Source of the DNA: Sulfitobacter mediterraneus
GTDB lineage: Bacteria > Pseudomonadota > Alphaproteobacteria > Rhodobacterales > Rhodobacteraceae
Length of the DNA: 64,000 nucleotides
Assembly (NCBI RefSeq): GCF_016801775.1
Contig: NZ_CP069004.1
Coordinates: 2,914,001 to 2,978,000, forward strand
Reading direction: 5' to 3'
A program made the position numbers and the translations under genes. The notes under the pieces were generated by a model. The model was not told where the DNA came from and ran no database searches. It saw only the letters and a program-made list of their open reading frames with translations. Positions 16,714-27,812 of the stretch are shown one piece after another (position 1 is the first letter of the stretch; each line of letters starts with the position of its first letter).

Positions 16714-17487
16714 TCAAAGCTGGGCGCGGGGGCGGCGCGAGAAGGTCAGATCGCGCAACACCACCTGGTTCATTTGCGGTCCTTCAAAGATCAGATCCAC
16801 CCATGCCCGTTCCACCCGTTTCTCGTTGATATTGGAATAGGCCAGATCAAACTCAACGCGGATGTTCTCTTCGCTCAGAGGCAATTCGCGCACAATCTGT
16901 TCGGTGTTGGGGCCGTGGCGAATATTCAACCGGGTGAAGATCTCCAGCGGTTTTTCCATTTCCACAATGGCATCCATGCGCAAAAGATGGGTCCGCTTGA
17001 GGCCGATCACGCCGTCATCGGGCAGGTCGATGACCAGCGACAGAAACGACCCGTCAAACTGAAAAACATCAAGACGCAGCCCGTAAGGCGCCAGATCTTC
17101 CTCGCGCAAATTGCGCAACTGGCGCAGGGTCAGCTCCGAGAATTCGCAATCATGGAACAGCGTCACCTCGCGGCCCAACATGGATTTGTTGGCAATCGCG
17201 GAATACCCCGGTGTCGGCAGTGGACCACGCCACAATTCAGGCCGCCAGGCCCAGTCTGCGTTGTGCGGTTTGAAAAAATTTGTCGAGCCGATCATTGGCA
17301 AGGCCAGCCGGTCATCCGCGATATGGATCAGCCGATCGAGATGGGTCTTGAGCAGCCTTGCTTTGTTCCGTTGCCGCCGCAGTTGAGGCAGGTCGGTTTT
17401 CCGCGCACGCCGTGCAGCCCGCGCCCATCGCAATATGCTGCGCGAGAAAACCTTTCCGTCCAGAAAGTTGAAGCCGAGTTTGGACAT
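16714..17487 (-). CDS. DUF6478 family protein
   Basis: A 257-residue soluble protein restricted, as far as I know, to Rhodobacteraceae. The N-terminus is strongly basic (SILRWARAARRARKTDLPQL). The middle has GSTNFFKPHNADWAWRPELW, and the rest is a beta-rich domain with VTLFHDCEFSELTLRQLRN and FQFDGSFLSLVIDLP. It ends RDLTFSRRPRAQL. It shares an operon with the 121-residue gene. No catalytic motif is visible and the function is unknown. Confidence 0.82.
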   Translation of the reverse strand: MSKLGFNFLDGKVFSRSILRWARAARRARKTDLPQLRRQRNKARLLKTHLDRLIHIADDRLALPMIGSTNFFKPHNADWAWRPELWRGPLPTPGYSAIANKSMLGREVTLFHDCEFSELTLRQLRNLREEDLAPYGLRLDVFQFDGSFLSLVIDLPDDGVIGLKRTHLLRMDAIVEMEKPLEIFTRLNIRHGPNTEQIVRELPLSEENIRVEFDLAYSNINEKRVERAWVDLIFEGPQMNQVVLRDLTFSRRPRAQL

Positions 17488-17598
17488 ACCTGTAAGCGCC
17501 CTGCATTTTTGCGCAGTGTATCCAGCCCAATGGTTTCATTCAAATGAATTGGGGACAATCTGGCGCTGTTTCAGGGCACGTTTCCAGTTTGGAAACAA

Positions 17599-18204
17599 TT
17601 AATCCGCGTTTCGCGCCCGCGATCCGGTAATCAAGGCTGACAAAAGCGCCCCGCCTTCGCCCGATACGGCGGCGCCGTTCTTTGGCCCATAGACTGCAAG
17701 ACCTATCACATAACCCCCAATAAGGGCTGTGCCTCGCCATTGCTGGTCTGCCACATCTTGCGTGGGGGCAGTGCCAGTGGCGCGGAATACCACGCTTTTG
17801 CTGTGCCGGGTTGTGTTGTGAACGTCCCTGAGCCCCATGGCCCGGGCGCTTTGGTCCGGTGTGGGCAAGGTGGTGCCGGGCGTGGTGGCCGAAATGCTTG
17901 CGGTGATGATACCAAGTGGCGCACCACGCGAACTGCTGGACTGCCCCAAAACATCGCAACGGGCCATGATCGCAAAACGCGCGGTCAGGTTCTTGGGATC
18001 GATGCAATAGCCCTTTGGTGCGACAAGCGTAAAGCCTTTGCCCATCATCTGGGCCTCGGTGACGGGCGCCGCTCTTGGACCCGGTGTGGCCGCCGGCAGG
18101 TTCAGACCGTCAAGAAATGATGCACCCTGTCCTGCCTCGCAACCCGCGAGGAGGGACAGGGCAACAATGGCTGCGGCTGGGCCTTTACAGGTCCATGTAG
18201 TCAT
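17599..18204 (-). CDS. Putative lipoprotein
   Basis: A 201-residue protein with a lipoprotein signal: a hydrophobic stretch followed by the lipobox LLAGC with Cys22. The ATG at 18204 is chosen because it places the lipobox correctly; the frame continues upstream to 18294. The mature part contains [26 protein letters not shown], giving two Cys that could pair, and a [17 protein letters not shown] segment close to the C-terminus. The start overlaps the 3' end of ilvD by about 20 bp. Similar lipoproteins occur next to ilvD in roseobacters, but no function is known. Confidence 0.82.
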   Translation of the reverse strand: MTTWTCKGPAAAIVALSLLAGCEAGQGASFLDGLNLPAATPGPRAAPVTEAQMMGKGFTLVAPKGYCIDPKNLTARFAIMARCDVLGQSSSSRGAPLGIITASISATTPGTTLPTPDQSARAMGLRDVHNTTRHSKSVVFRATGTAPTQDVADQQWRGTALIGGYVIGLAVYGPKNGAAVSGEGGALLSALITGSRARNAD

Positions 18205-19951
18205 GCGTTTCCGCCGCTGCGCCAGGATGTGTGACCGCGCCAAGATAGGTTGGGCCAACAAGCTGTGCGTATTTCCACAGCGCGCCAGAGGCATAGTTTG
18301 TCGGACGCGGGCCGGACCATTCCGCCTTGCGCCTGGCCAGCTCTTCGTCGGTCAGATCAACAGTGATCGACCCTTCAACCGCGTTGAGGGTGATCATATC
18401 GCCGTTCTTCAGCAGTCCAATCGGCCCGCCAAGCGCCGCCTCTGGGCCTACGTGACCCACACAGAACCCGCGCGTCGCGCCGGAGAAACGACCGTCAGTG
18501 ATCAGGGCGACCTTCTTGCCCATGCCCTGACCGGACAAAGCCGCTGTGGTTGCCAACATTTCGCGCATGCCGGGGCCGCCGCGTGGTCCTTCGTTGCGGA
18601 TCACGAACACGTCGCCTTCCGAATAGGTGCGGTTCTGCACCGCTTCGAAAGCGTCCTGCTCGCATTCAAACACCAGGGCTGGGCCAGTGAACACAATGTC
18701 TTCGTCGGACATGCCAGCGATTTTCACGATTGCGCCTTCGGGGGCCAGGTTGCCCTTGAGGCCAACAACACCGCCTGTGGTGCTGATCGGATTTTCAACC
18801 GCGTGGATCACCTTGCCGTCCGCTTCACGCTCGATCTTGTCCAGCTCTTCACCCATGGAATAGCCTGTGGCGGTCATGCAGTCGGCATGGATCAGGCCAG
18901 CCTTGCGCAGCTCCTTCATCACAACCGGAACACCGCCCGCTTCAAAGAGGTCTTTTGCAACGTATGCGCCGCCCGGTTTCATATCTACGAAATGCGGCGT
19001 GTCGCGGAAAATCTCGCAAACATCGTCAAGGAAAAACTCGATCCCTGCCTCATGCGCCATGGCGGGCAGGTGCAAACCTGCGTTGGTGGAGCCGCCCGTG
19101 CAAGCCACAATACGCGCGGCGTTTTCAAACGCCTCACGGGTACAGATGTCACGCGCGCGGATGTTTTTCTCGATCAGGTTCATCACTGCCGCACCGGAAG
19201 CCACGGCATATTCGTCGCGGGACTTATAAGGGGCAGGCGCACCGGAAGAGTTTGGCAGCGCAAGGCCGATTGCCTCGGAGACACAGGCCATGGTGTTGGC
19301 GGTGAACTGGCCGCCGCAAGCACCGGCAGAGGGGCAAGCGACCCGCTCAAGGATTTCAAGCTCGGCCTCGGTCATGGTGCCGCCCTGCCAATTGCCGACA
19401 GCTTCGAACATATCCTGAACGGTCAGGTCACGATCCGCAAACGCCGCAGGCACATCCGCGCCCTCTGGTGCCTTGCCGGGCAGGATCGAACCGCCGTACA
19501 TGAACACCGAAGGGACGTTCAGACGGATCATTGCCATCATCATTCCGGGCAGGGATTTGTCACAACCGGCGAGACCCACCAAGGCATCGTAGCAGTGGCC
19601 GCGCATCGTGAGCTCAACCGTATCGGCAATCGCCTCGCGGGAGGCCAGCGAAGACCGCATGCCTTCGTGGCCCATTGCGATACCGTCCGTCACAGTGATG
19701 GTGGTGAATTCGCGGGGTGAACCCTGCTCCTGTTTCACGCCAATCTTCACGGCCTGTGCCTGACGGTTCAATGCGATGTTACAGGGGGCGGCCTCGTTCC
19801 AGCAGGTCGCAACGCCGACCAGCGGCTGGTGGATTTCCACGTCCGTCATGCCCATCGCATAGTAGTAGGACCGATGCGGCGCGCGTGCCGGGCCTTCGGT
19901 CACATGGCGGCTGGGCAGTTTGGATTTGTCAAAACGTTGGTTGGTGGACAT
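18185..19951 (-). CDS. ilvD: Dihydroxy-acid dehydratase
   Basis: A 588-residue IlvD that dehydrates dihydroxy acids in isoleucine and valine synthesis. Iron-sulphur cluster cysteines are in GVATCWNE (Cys50), [16 protein letters not shown] and [14 protein letters not shown]. Near the C-terminus is [27 protein letters not shown]. The frame is open further upstream to 20083, but the ATG at 19951 gives the known N-terminus ([20 protein letters not shown]). The gene is divergent from the ABC-like gene, with 174 bp between the two starts. Confidence 0.97.
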   Translation of the reverse strand: MSTNQRFDKSKLPSRHVTEGPARAPHRSYYYAMGMTDVEIHQPLVGVATCWNEAAPCNIALNRQAQAVKIGVKQEQGSPREFTTITVTDGIAMGHEGMRSSLASREAIADTVELTMRGHCYDALVGLAGCDKSLPGMMMAMIRLNVPSVFMYGGSILPGKAPEGADVPAAFADRDLTVQDMFEAVGNWQGGTMTEAELEILERVACPSAGACGGQFTANTMACVSEAIGLALPNSSGAPAPYKSRDEYAVASGAAVMNLIEKNIRARDICTREAFENAARIVACTGGSTNAGLHLPAMAHEAGIEFFLDDVCEIFRDTPHFVDMKPGGAYVAKDLFEAGGVPVVMKELRKAGLIHADCMTATGYSMGEELDKIEREADGKVIHAVENPISTTGGVVGLKGNLAPEGAIVKIAGMSDEDIVFTGPALVFECEQDAFEAVQNRTYSEGDVFVIRNEGPRGGPGMREMLATTAALSGQGMGKKVALITDGRFSGATRGFCVGHVGPEAALGGPIGLLKNGDMITLNAVEGSITVDLTDEELARRKAEWSGPRPTNYASGALWKYAQLVGPTYLGAVTHPGAAAETHDYMDL

Positions 19952-20125
19952 GGCGAAGCTCCCGAAGATAGGCCTGAAATACTGGTTTGCTCTTGGTCTA
20001 GTCGTGCAATCGCGCTGCTGCAAGGCCAAGCGGCTATGTTGTAATACACACCAAGCGGCCTTAAATTTACAAAACCACAACAATGGGCATGTCCACGCCC
20101 CACAGGCCCAGTGAAAGAGCGGTGC

Positions 20126-23100
20126 ATGGAACCCAGCCTATTTTCCTTTATTTGGAAGTATTCCCGCCGCGAGCAATTGTTCTTATTGGCCTTTACGGTT
20201 TTCACCTTTCCGTTTCTTTATGCCACGCTGGAACTGCCCAAACGGATCATCAACGATGCCATCGGGGCCACCGGTAGCGTCGTCACCGTGTTCGATGTCG
20301 AAATGACGCAGGTGCAGTTTCTGTTTGGTCTGTGCTTTGCCTATCTCGGCTCCGTCTTGGTGCATGGCTTGCTGAAAATGCGGCTTAACACGATGAAGGG
20401 GATTCTGGCCGAACGGCTTTTGCGGCGTTTCCGGTTTCAGTTGGTCAGCCGCATGATGCGGTTTCCCCGCAGCTATTTTCAGAACACCAGCCAGGGCGAA
20501 TTGGTCAGCATGGTGACATCTGAGGCCGAGCCGATGGGCGGGCTGATGGGTGACGCGGTGGCACAGCCGGTGTTTCAGGCGGGCCAGATGCTGATCATCG
20601 TGACCTTTCTTTTCATGCAATCCATCTGGTTCGGGCTTGCGGGCGTTGCCCTGATCCCCTTGCAAGCGTGGCTGATCCCGCTGTTGCAACGACAGATCAA
20701 TTTGCTGAACAAGGAACGCATCGGCGAGGTGCGCCAGTTTGCCGCCGAGATCGGTGAAACGGCGGCAGGGATCACGGATCTGCGGACAAATGGCGGTTGG
20801 CGCTTCCGCTTGGCGCATTTCACCGACCGTTTGGGCCGTCTTTTCGATGTGCGCTTTCGCATCTACCAAAAGAAATTCTTTATGAAGTTCCTCAACAACT
20901 TCATCACCCAGCTGACACCATTCTTCTTTTACGCGGTTGGCGGCTATCTGGCGATCAAGGGGCAGATCACGGTTGGTGCCTTGGTTGCCGCACTGGCGGC
21001 CTACAAGGATCTGTCGAGCCCCTGGAAGGAGCTGCTGACTTACTACAACCAGACGCAGGACATGTCGCTGCGCTGGGACATCGTGACAGAGCGGTTCAAT
21101 CCGTCAGGCGTGATTGACGAAGCGCTGTTTGAAGGCACCCCGAATGAAATCCCGCATCTGCGCGGCGAGATTGAACTGCGCAACGTTTCGGTGCGCAACT
21201 CAGATGGCAATATGATCCTTCAGGACATTTCGCTGAAATTGCCGCCGGGCAGTCAGGTTGCCATTCAGATGGAAAGCCAGGCAGAGCGGACGGCCCTGTC
21301 CGAGGTTCTGACCCGCGAAGTGATCCCGACTAGGGGCAAGATCACCATGGCCGGGCACGACCTCAGCGGGCTTCATCAGGCGGTTATTGCGGCGCGCATC
21401 GGTTACGCCCACGCGCAGCCCTATATTTTTAAGGGGAACATCGGGGACAATCTGTTGATGCCCCTGCGGACCAGCCCCAAGACGGTGTTGTGGGATCCTG
21501 CGCACAAGGATCGCCGCGGAATCGAGGCGCGCAGATCTGGCAACAGTCCCGATAGCACAGTGGCCGATTGGCTTGATCCCGAGCTGGCCGATCTGGGATC
21601 AGCAGATGAAATCAACCAATTCTGGCTTGAAATCACCGAGGCATTGGGCACCGCCGATTTGATCTTTCACCGCATGCTGAACTCGCGCATGGATCCGGAA
21701 AAATATCCCGACCTGGCACGGCGGATTGTCGATCTGCGCCAAGAGGTTGCGCAGCGGCTTAAGGAGGAGGGACTGGACAAGGCCGTTCACCGCTTCGACC
21801 CCGAAAAGTTCAATCCGGCGGTGCCGCTGGGCGGCAACCTTATCTTTGCCGCGCCTGTGCGTGACATCAGCCAGCAAGGCCTTGTCGCCGAAAAATCCTT
21901 TTTGTCGATGTTTGTGGAACAGGGCTTGGCCGAGCAGGGCATCGCGATCTCGCAAACCTTGGTGGAAACGCTGCACCAGACCTTTGGGATGGACGGCACG
22001 GATCATCCGCTTTTTACCGCGCTGGGCATCGAAGAAGACCTTTACGAACAGCTTGTCGACATCGCCAACCGACGCCGTGACAGGGGTGACAATGCCTTGA
22101 CCGGCGAAGAATTTGCGCTGTTGCTAACGGTGCCTTTTGCGTTGACCGCAGAGCAAATTGGCCCGTCTTTCCCTGAAAGCTTCAAGGAAGAAATCCTGAC
22201 CATCCGCAAAACCAATGGTCCGTTCCTGCGGGAACAGGCGAAGGGGATGTTTGTACCGATTTCTCCTGAAAACTATCTGCCGCGTCTGACCATCTTGGAA
22301 AATCTGATCTATGGACGATTTTCCTCAATGGCGGGATTGCAGGCCGATAAGGTGCAAGAGGTCGTCGCGGACATTTTGCTGAAACACAATCTGAAACGGC
22401 AGGTTTCGGTCAATCTGTTTGATATTCCGACGGCGATCGGCGGTGCAAACCTGCCTGCGGCCTTTCAAGAACGTGCCGCCTTTGGTCGGGCGGCGATCAA
22501 ACGTCCCGATGTGATGGTGTTTAACCAGACCATGGGCGGACAGGAACAGGCCAACCATGCCCAGATCCGCAACCGATTGCATGATCTCCTGCCCAATACG
22601 ACGTTGATCTTTATTCAGGACAGTTTCCCAAATCCCGAAGAATTCGATGTCTATGTCGAGATCCGTGATGGCCGGTTGGATGGGGCAGGTCAGGATGAAG
22701 ACGACCCCGATGTCAGCGACGATCTGCGCCGCAAGCTCAGGATCATTTCGCGTAACGAATTGTTCGGCAGCCTCAGCCCGCGCAATCGGCGTTTGCTGGC
22801 CTTTGCCGCGCAATGGTACAGCGCTGAGCCGGGCGAGCGGATTTTCAGTCAGGGCGAACGCCCTGATGCGGCCTATCTTTGCCTGTCCGGAAAAGCCGAG
22901 ATGAGCTGGACCGATGGCGACGGTCAGGCACATCACATCTCCTTCGTGGAGCCGGGGCGACTGATCGGGGATTTGTCGATCATTCAAAACGAGCCGCGCC
23001 AGCTTGATCTGGATGCAGTGGAGGCTGTGCAATTCCTGCGGATCGGGGCCGAACAATTCCGCGCGGTCGTTGAAAGTGATCGCACCGTGCTGCTCAAACT

Positions 23101-23227
23101 TCTGGAAACTGTGGCGGGCCATTTGACCGAACTTGCCGATATCCTGCGCGAGGCGCGGGTACAGATGCCGCAAGGAATGCTGCGCCTTGAAGAAAGCCTC
23201 GAGACAGCTGATAAGCCCGCGGAATGA
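20126..23227 (+). CDS. ABC exporter-like protein with degenerate nucleotide-binding domain and C-terminal cNMP-binding domain
   Basis: A 1033-residue protein. Residues 15-320 form a six-helix ABC exporter membrane domain (e.g. [35 protein letters not shown]). A nucleotide-binding domain follows from about 350 ([20 protein letters not shown]), but every ATPase motif is gone: the Walker A site is [15 protein letters not shown] (375-389), the signature position reads LPAAFQER (776-783), the Walker B position reads [10 protein letters not shown] (796-805) and the H-loop position FIQDS. About 270 extra residues (445-715) split this domain. Residues 880-1000 are a cyclic-nucleotide-binding fold ([23 protein letters not shown]). 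ATG 20126 has AAAGAG upstream; a GTG at 20111 is the alternative. It is coupled to the CPBP gene. It is probably not an ATP-driven pump. Confidence 0.88.
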   Translation: MEPSLFSFIWKYSRREQLFLLAFTVFTFPFLYATLELPKRIINDAIGATGSVVTVFDVEMTQVQFLFGLCFAYLGSVLVHGLLKMRLNTMKGILAERLLRRFRFQLVSRMMRFPRSYFQNTSQGELVSMVTSEAEPMGGLMGDAVAQPVFQAGQMLIIVTFLFMQSIWFGLAGVALIPLQAWLIPLLQRQINLLNKERIGEVRQFAAEIGETAAGITDLRTNGGWRFRLAHFTDRLGRLFDVRFRIYQKKFFMKFLNNFITQLTPFFFYAVGGYLAIKGQITVGALVAALAAYKDLSSPWKELLTYYNQTQDMSLRWDIVTERFNPSGVIDEALFEGTPNEIPHLRGEIELRNVSVRNSDGNMILQDISLKLPPGSQVAIQMESQAERTALSEVLTREVIPTRGKITMAGHDLSGLHQAVIAARIGYAHAQPYIFKGNIGDNLLMPLRTSPKTVLWDPAHKDRRGIEARRSGNSPDSTVADWLDPELADLGSADEINQFWLEITEALGTADLIFHRMLNSRMDPEKYPDLARRIVDLRQEVAQRLKEEGLDKAVHRFDPEKFNPAVPLGGNLIFAAPVRDISQQGLVAEKSFLSMFVEQGLAEQGIAISQTLVETLHQTFGMDGTDHPLFTALGIEEDLYEQLVDIANRRRDRGDNALTGEEFALLLTVPFALTAEQIGPSFPESFKEEILTIRKTNGPFLREQAKGMFVPISPENYLPRLTILENLIYGRFSSMAGLQADKVQEVVADILLKHNLKRQVSVNLFDIPTAIGGANLPAAFQERAAFGRAAIKRPDVMVFNQTMGGQEQANHAQIRNRLHDLLPNTTLIFIQDSFPNPEEFDVYVEIRDGRLDGAGQDEDDPDVSDDLRRKLRIISRNELFGSLSPRNRRLLAFAAQWYSAEPGERIFSQGERPDAAYLCLSGKAEMSWTDGDGQAHHISFVEPGRLIGDLSIIQNEPRQLDLDAVEAVQFLRIGAEQFRAVVESDRTVLLKLLETVAGHLTELADILREARVQMPQGMLRLEESLETADKPAE

Positions 23228-24123
23228 ACCAGCAACCCGCCTATCTTCTGCATGAAATATTCATTGCACCCGCCCGCAAGAAACCGGCGCTTTGGCGGTT
23301 TCTGGCCGGTCTGACCCTGGCTGTTGTCGGCTATGTCGCACTGAACCAGATGTTCTTTCAACTGGTTTATGGGCTGGCCGGAGACGGGGCTTATGCCCTT
23401 TATAACGAGCTGGCAGACGGCACCTCACCGCGGGCCATGCTGCTGCTGCTTTTCAGCTTTGGATTTATGGCCATGGCGGTTGGTATCTCCGTCCGGCTGC
23501 TGCACAGCCGGTCCATGTTGACCCTGTTTGGGCCGCTGGGTTTGGCGCTGTCCGATTTTCGCGCCGTCAGCATAGCCATGATCGCCTTGGGCGTTTTTCT
23601 CGCCATTTTGCCGCCGTGGGATATGGGCGGCTCGCTTACGGAAAATGTGCCCTTTGGGCATTGGATGGTTTTGCTGCCTTTCTCGCTTTTGGGAGTGCTG
23701 GTACAGGTCGGCGCCGAAGAACTGGTGTTTCGCGGCTATATCCAGCAACAATTGGCGGCGCGGTTCCGCTCGCCCTGGATCTGGATGGTTTTGCCATCCT
23801 TGCTGTTTGCGGCGGGGCACTACCTGCCAGATTCTGCCGGTGACAACGCCCTGTTTATAGCCCTTTGGGCGGGGGTTTTCGGGATGTTGATGGCTGATCT
23901 GACGGCACGGTCCGGATCATTGGGTCCGGCCATCGCGGTGCATTTGTGGAACAACGTCACTGCAATCCTCATTGTGTCATTGCCCGATGACCTTTCCGGG
24001 CTGGCGCTGTATCATTCCCCCTTCGGGATGGCCGATGCTGACGCAGTGCGGGCATGGCTTCCTGTGGATTTTGCGCTGATGTTTGTCTCATGGCTGGCAG
24101 CAAGGGTTGCGATACGCCGCTGA
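23224..24123 (+). CDS. CPBP family intramembrane glutamic endopeptidase
   Basis: A 299-residue multi-pass membrane protein with about seven to eight hydrophobic segments. The CPBP (Abi/Rce1-like) motifs are complete: EELVFRG (E165, E166, R170), FAAGH (F195, H199) and HLWNN (H240, N244). Its start overlaps the ABC-like gene (ATGA, 23224-23227), so the two proteins are made together. The family includes CAAX-type proteases and enzymes that process bacteriocins or membrane peptides. The pairing suggests it cuts a substrate handled by the ABC-like protein, or that protein itself. No small precursor gene is evident next to the pair. Confidence 0.92.
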   Translation: MNQQPAYLLHEIFIAPARKKPALWRFLAGLTLAVVGYVALNQMFFQLVYGLAGDGAYALYNELADGTSPRAMLLLLFSFGFMAMAVGISVRLLHSRSMLTLFGPLGLALSDFRAVSIAMIALGVFLAILPPWDMGGSLTENVPFGHWMVLLPFSLLGVLVQVGAEELVFRGYIQQQLAARFRSPWIWMVLPSLLFAAGHYLPDSAGDNALFIALWAGVFGMLMADLTARSGSLGPAIAVHLWNNVTAILIVSLPDDLSGLALYHSPFGMADADAVRAWLPVDFALMFVSWLAARVAIRR

Positions 24124-24181
24124 TTGCAATTTGTGCAGCAGGGTCTTATTTGGAAAACAGTTTTGCCATCAGGGGCTATGT

Positions 24182-25132
24182 ATGAACTGGATCACGAACT
24201 ACGTCCGGCCACGGATCAACTCGATCTTCTCGCGCCGCGAAACGCCGGACAATCTGTGGACCAAGTGCAATGAATGCGGCACCATGCTGTTTCATCGCGA
24301 GGTGTCTGATAACCTGAATGTCTGTACCAATTGCGGACATCACATGGCGATCTCGCCACGTGAGCGGTTCAAGGCTTTGTTTGACGGCGGTATCTTTTCA
24401 GAGATCAAGGTACCTGCGCCGACGCCGGACCCCCTGCATTTCAAAGACCAAAAGAAATATCCCGACCGTATGAAAGCGGCGCAAAAGCAAACAGGCGAAG
24501 CCGAAGCCATGCTGGTCGCGCATGGTGAGATGGGGCGCACACCGATTGTTGCCGCCGCACAGGACTTTAGCTTTATGGGCGGGTCTATGGGCATGTATGT
24601 CGGCAATGCAATTATTGCCGCTGCCGAAGAAGCCGTGAAACTCAAACGCCCGCTGATCCTGTTCTCCGCTGCGGGCGGCGCACGGATGCAAGAGGGCATC
24701 TTGTCGTTGATGCAAATGCCGCGCACCACGGTTGCGGTTCAGATGCTCAAAGAGGCGGGTCTGCCCTATATCGTCGTGTTGACCCACCCCACCACGGGCG
24801 GTGTTACGGCCAGCTATGCGATGCTGGGCGATGTGCATATCGCCGAACCCAACGCGCTGATCTGCTTTGCCGGGCCGCGCGTGATCGAACAAACCATCGG
24901 TGAAAAATTGCCCGATGGTTTCCAGCGGGCCGAATACCTCCTGGATCACGGGATGCTGGACCGTGTGACGCCCCGCACCGAAATGCGCGACGAGCTGATC
25001 ACGATTACCCGGATGTTGCTTGGCCTGTCACCTGCCGTACGCGGCGATCTGCCCGCACCCGAAGTTGTGGAAGACGGGAAAAGCGGCGACACGGCCAAAA
25101 CTGACTCAAAACCTGCTGATCCCAAGAAATGA
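24182..25132 (+). CDS. accD: Acetyl-CoA carboxylase carboxyltransferase subunit beta
   Basis: A 316-residue AccD, the beta subunit of the carboxyltransferase that makes malonyl-CoA for fatty acid synthesis. It has the N-terminal zinc ribbon ([12 protein letters not shown] then [11 protein letters not shown]) and the crotonase-like core with [20 protein letters not shown] and [17 protein letters not shown]. The ATG at 24182 gives the standard [10 protein letters not shown] start. It shares an ATGA overlap with folC downstream, the common accD-folC arrangement. The C-terminal 30 residues are a variable charged tail. Confidence 0.97.
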   Translation: MNWITNYVRPRINSIFSRRETPDNLWTKCNECGTMLFHREVSDNLNVCTNCGHHMAISPRERFKALFDGGIFSEIKVPAPTPDPLHFKDQKKYPDRMKAAQKQTGEAEAMLVAHGEMGRTPIVAAAQDFSFMGGSMGMYVGNAIIAAAEEAVKLKRPLILFSAAGGARMQEGILSLMQMPRTTVAVQMLKEAGLPYIVVLTHPTTGGVTASYAMLGDVHIAEPNALICFAGPRVIEQTIGEKLPDGFQRAEYLLDHGMLDRVTPRTEMRDELITITRMLLGLSPAVRGDLPAPEVVEDGKSGDTAKTDSKPADPKK

Positions 25133-26403
25133 GCGCGGCCACATCTGACGCCATCCTAGACCGGATGATGGCGCTGCATCCCAAGATCATCGACCTCACG
25201 CTGGATCGGCTGTGGCGGTTGTTGGATGCGCTGGGCAATCCGCAAAACGATCTGCCGCCCGTGATCCACATTGCAGGTACCAATGGCAAGGGGTCCACCC
25301 AAGCGATGATCCGCGCCGGGCTTGAGGGGATGGGCAAGACCGTGCACGCCTATACTTCCCCCCACTTGGCGCGGTTTCACGAACGTATTCGATTGGCGGG
25401 GGAGCTGATTTCAGAAGAAGCGCTCACGGCGGTGCTGGATGAATGTTACGCCGCCAACAACGGCGAGAATATCACCTATTTCGAGATCACGACTGCTGCT
25501 GCGATGCTCGCGTTTTCGCGGACCAAGGCGGATTATACCCTGCTTGAAGTGGGGCTGGGCGGACGGCTCGATGCCACCAATGTCATCGACACTCCGGCGC
25601 TCACCATCATCACGCCTGTCTCGGTGGATCATCAGCAGTTTCTGGGTGAAACACTGGCAGAGATCGCAGGCGAAAAGGCCGGTATCATCAAGCGGCGCGT
25701 GCCTTGCATCATTGGCCCGCAAGACGATGCCGGGCTTGAGGTGATGGAGCAAGTCGCGGCCCGCAACATGGCACCGGTGCTGGCCTATGGGCAGCATTGG
25801 CACGTCGGAACCGAAGCAGGCCGCCTTGTCTATCAGGATGAAAACGGGTTGCTGGATCTGCCCTTGCCAAACCTGCCGGGCGCGCATCAGGTGCAAAACG
25901 CCGGCGCGGCACTGGCCGCATTGCGCCATCTTGGCGCGGATGAGGCAGCCTGCGAGGCCGCAGTGACCAAAGCGTTCTGGCCTGCGCGGATGCAACGCCT
26001 CAAAGGTGGCCCGCTGATCGAGATTGCCGGTGATGCAGAGCTATGGTTGGATGGTGGGCACAATCCCGCAGCAGGCGAGGCCATCGCATCGGTCCTGTCA
26101 GAGCGCGGCGCACGGTCCACCCATCTGATTTGCGGGATGTTGAACACAAAAGACATCGGCGGCTATCTGCGGCCATTGGCGGCCCACGCCAAAAGCCTGC
26201 ATGCGGTTTCCATTCCCGGCGAAAGTGCAACCCTTGCGGCCTCTGAAACCGCCGCTGCGGCGCGGGCCGAGGGGATGGTAGCCTTTGAGGCAGAAAGTGT
26301 TGCACAGGCACTCGCAGACATCGTTGCCAAAGATCCACACGCCCGTGTTTTGATCTGCGGGTCGCTTTATCTGGCTGGTGCGATCTTGCGCGAAAACCAC
26401 TAG
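25129..26403 (+). CDS. folC: Bifunctional folylpolyglutamate synthase / dihydrofolate synthase
   Basis: A 424-residue Mur-ligase-like enzyme that adds glutamate to dihydropteroate and folates. The P-loop [16 protein letters not shown] is at about residues 44-59, followed by [15 protein letters not shown], and the middle domain has [15 protein letters not shown] and [12 protein letters not shown]; the C-terminal domain contains [16 protein letters not shown]. Start overlaps accD's stop (25129-25132), so the genes are likely co-translated. Confidence 0.96.
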   Translation: MSAATSDAILDRMMALHPKIIDLTLDRLWRLLDALGNPQNDLPPVIHIAGTNGKGSTQAMIRAGLEGMGKTVHAYTSPHLARFHERIRLAGELISEEALTAVLDECYAANNGENITYFEITTAAAMLAFSRTKADYTLLEVGLGGRLDATNVIDTPALTIITPVSVDHQQFLGETLAEIAGEKAGIIKRRVPCIIGPQDDAGLEVMEQVAARNMAPVLAYGQHWHVGTEAGRLVYQDENGLLDLPLPNLPGAHQVQNAGAALAALRHLGADEAACEAAVTKAFWPARMQRLKGGPLIEIAGDAELWLDGGHNPAAGEAIASVLSERGARSTHLICGMLNTKDIGGYLRPLAAHAKSLHAVSIPGESATLAASETAAAARAEGMVAFEAESVAQALADIVAKDPHARVLICGSLYLAGAILRENH

Positions 26404-26516
26404 ATGTAGGCTCCTTGTAACTAATCTCTGCACATAAACGAAATTTTAGTGTATGCTGGCTCTAATTCAGGCGTGGCTTGACCACAAAAAACTGAATGCT
26501 GTGGAGGGCGAGCAAG

Positions 26517-26711
26517 ATGAGTTATCAAGAAAATGTCGGGCGGACTCCGTCCGCTGAAATGGATGACCGCACAGTGTCACAAATGGTCTTTGTGGCGGTT
26601 GGTCTGGCGATTGTGGTGGGCGGACTTTGGCTGCTTTATCAAGGCAATGCACCCTATCATCCAGATGTCCCGATGACTGACAGCGAAACCTATTTGGCGA
26701 TCGAATCCTGA
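26517..26711 (+). CDS. Small single-pass membrane protein
   Basis: A 64-residue protein with one transmembrane helix (about 25-44, MVFVAVGLAIVVGGLWLLY). Its cytoplasmic N-terminus is SYQENVGRTPSAEMDDRTVSQ and its short exposed tail ends MTDSETYLAIES. The start at 26517 has a strong GGAGGGCGAGCAAG ribosome site, which is better evidence than the upstream ATG at 26496. It lies 113 bp after folC and its 3' end overlaps that of the convergent zapE gene by 22 bp. Function unknown; it is a real gene judging by the ribosome site and topology. Confidence 0.72.
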   Translation: MSYQENVGRTPSAEMDDRTVSQMVFVAVGLAIVVGGLWLLYQGNAPYHPDVPMTDSETYLAIES

Positions 26712-27766
26712 TCAGCCCAATCTTCGGATTGCATCTCGCGCAGCCGTGAGGCTGTGCGCTCAAACTCGAATGTGCCTTCCCCCTCAACATAGAGCATTTC
26801 GGGAGAGGCGGCAGCAGAACAAATCAATCGGACATGCGCCTCGTAGAGGGCATCAATCAGAGTAACAAAACGCTTTGCCTCGTTAAAGTTTGAGCGGCCC
26901 AGCTGTGGAATGTTGTCCAGAAGCAACACCCGCGTGGCTTCCGCCAACGCCAGATAATCCGCTGGGCCAAGCGGCCTGCCGCAGAGCTCATGGAAACGTG
27001 CCCGCGCCATCCCGTTGCGGAACTGCGGAATCTCCACTTCTCGGCCCTTGACGTGCAAAACCATGGGCGTGCCGGCACCGCCCGCAAGATCGTCCCAAAC
27101 CGCATCCATGGCGGCCCGGCTTTCTGCGTTCACGGGGGTGAAATAAATCTGACTGCCCGCCAGGCGGTCTTGCCGGTAATCGGTGGGACTGATCAGTTCA
27201 TGCACCACCATTCGGTCTTTGATCAGTTCGATGAAGGGTACAAACAGATTTCGGTTCAATCCGTCTTTGTACAGATCATCAGGCAGCCGGTTCGAGGTGG
27301 TTACCACAACAACCCCCGCCGCAAAAAGCGCCTCAAACAGCCGCCCGACAATCATCGCATCGGTGATATCGGTGATCTGCATCTCGTCAAACGCCAGCAG
27401 CCGAACAGAGCTGGCCACATCCGCAGCCACCGGCGCGATGGCATCGTCCACACCGGTTTTACGGGCCTCATGCATGGCCGCGTGAATCTCCTGCATGAAC
27501 GCGTGAAAATGCACTCGCCGGGCCGGAATATCATCCAGATGATCGACAAACATATCCATCAACATGGATTTGCCGCGCCCTACACCGCCCCAAAGATAAA
27601 GCCCCTTGGGCGGTTCTGGCGCTTTGCGGAACAGACCTTTTTTCACAGGTTGCATCAACGCATCACGGATGCGGTCAAACTCCGGCAAAACGGCTTCCTG
27701 GGCCGGATCGGGCCGCAAGCTGCCTTCGGCAATCATCCGGTCATAGGTTTCGCGCAAGCTGGTCAT
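26690..27766 (-). CDS. zapE: Cell division protein ZapE (AFG1-like ATPase)
   Basis: A 358-residue AFG1/ZapE ATPase. Walker A is LWGGVGRGKSMLMD at about residues 57-70, followed by RRVHFHAFMQEIH and the Walker B-like segment RLLAFDEMQITDITDAM; VVVTTSNRLPDDLYKDGLNR is the sensor region. In E. coli ZapE destabilises FtsZ rings under stress, and mitochondrial AFG1 acts on respiratory-chain proteins. It is a single minus-strand gene. The length matches the family. Confidence 0.94.
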   Translation of the reverse strand: MTSLRETYDRMIAEGSLRPDPAQEAVLPEFDRIRDALMQPVKKGLFRKAPEPPKGLYLWGGVGRGKSMLMDMFVDHLDDIPARRVHFHAFMQEIHAAMHEARKTGVDDAIAPVAADVASSVRLLAFDEMQITDITDAMIVGRLFEALFAAGVVVVTTSNRLPDDLYKDGLNRNLFVPFIELIKDRMVVHELISPTDYRQDRLAGSQIYFTPVNAESRAAMDAVWDDLAGGAGTPMVLHVKGREVEIPQFRNGMARARFHELCGRPLGPADYLALAEATRVLLLDNIPQLGRSNFNEAKRFVTLIDALYEAHVRLICSAAASPEMLYVEGEGTFEFERTASRLREMQSEDWADQDSIAK

Positions 27767-27812
27767 ACCACAGGCTTATCGCCCCGGTGGGAGATTGAAA
27801 AGTGCCCTGACC

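Noticed and set aside
18038..19720. A 560-codon open frame on the plus strand over ilvD
   Set aside because: It lies antisense to a clear ilvD with full iron-sulphur motifs. GC-rich third positions leave long open frames on the opposite strand; the product is rich in His, Arg and Gln with no domain.
20126..24123. Bacteriocin export and processing locus
   Set aside because: No small precursor peptide gene or immunity gene lies next to the ABC-like/CPBP pair, and the ATPase is degenerate; ilvD and accD flank it.
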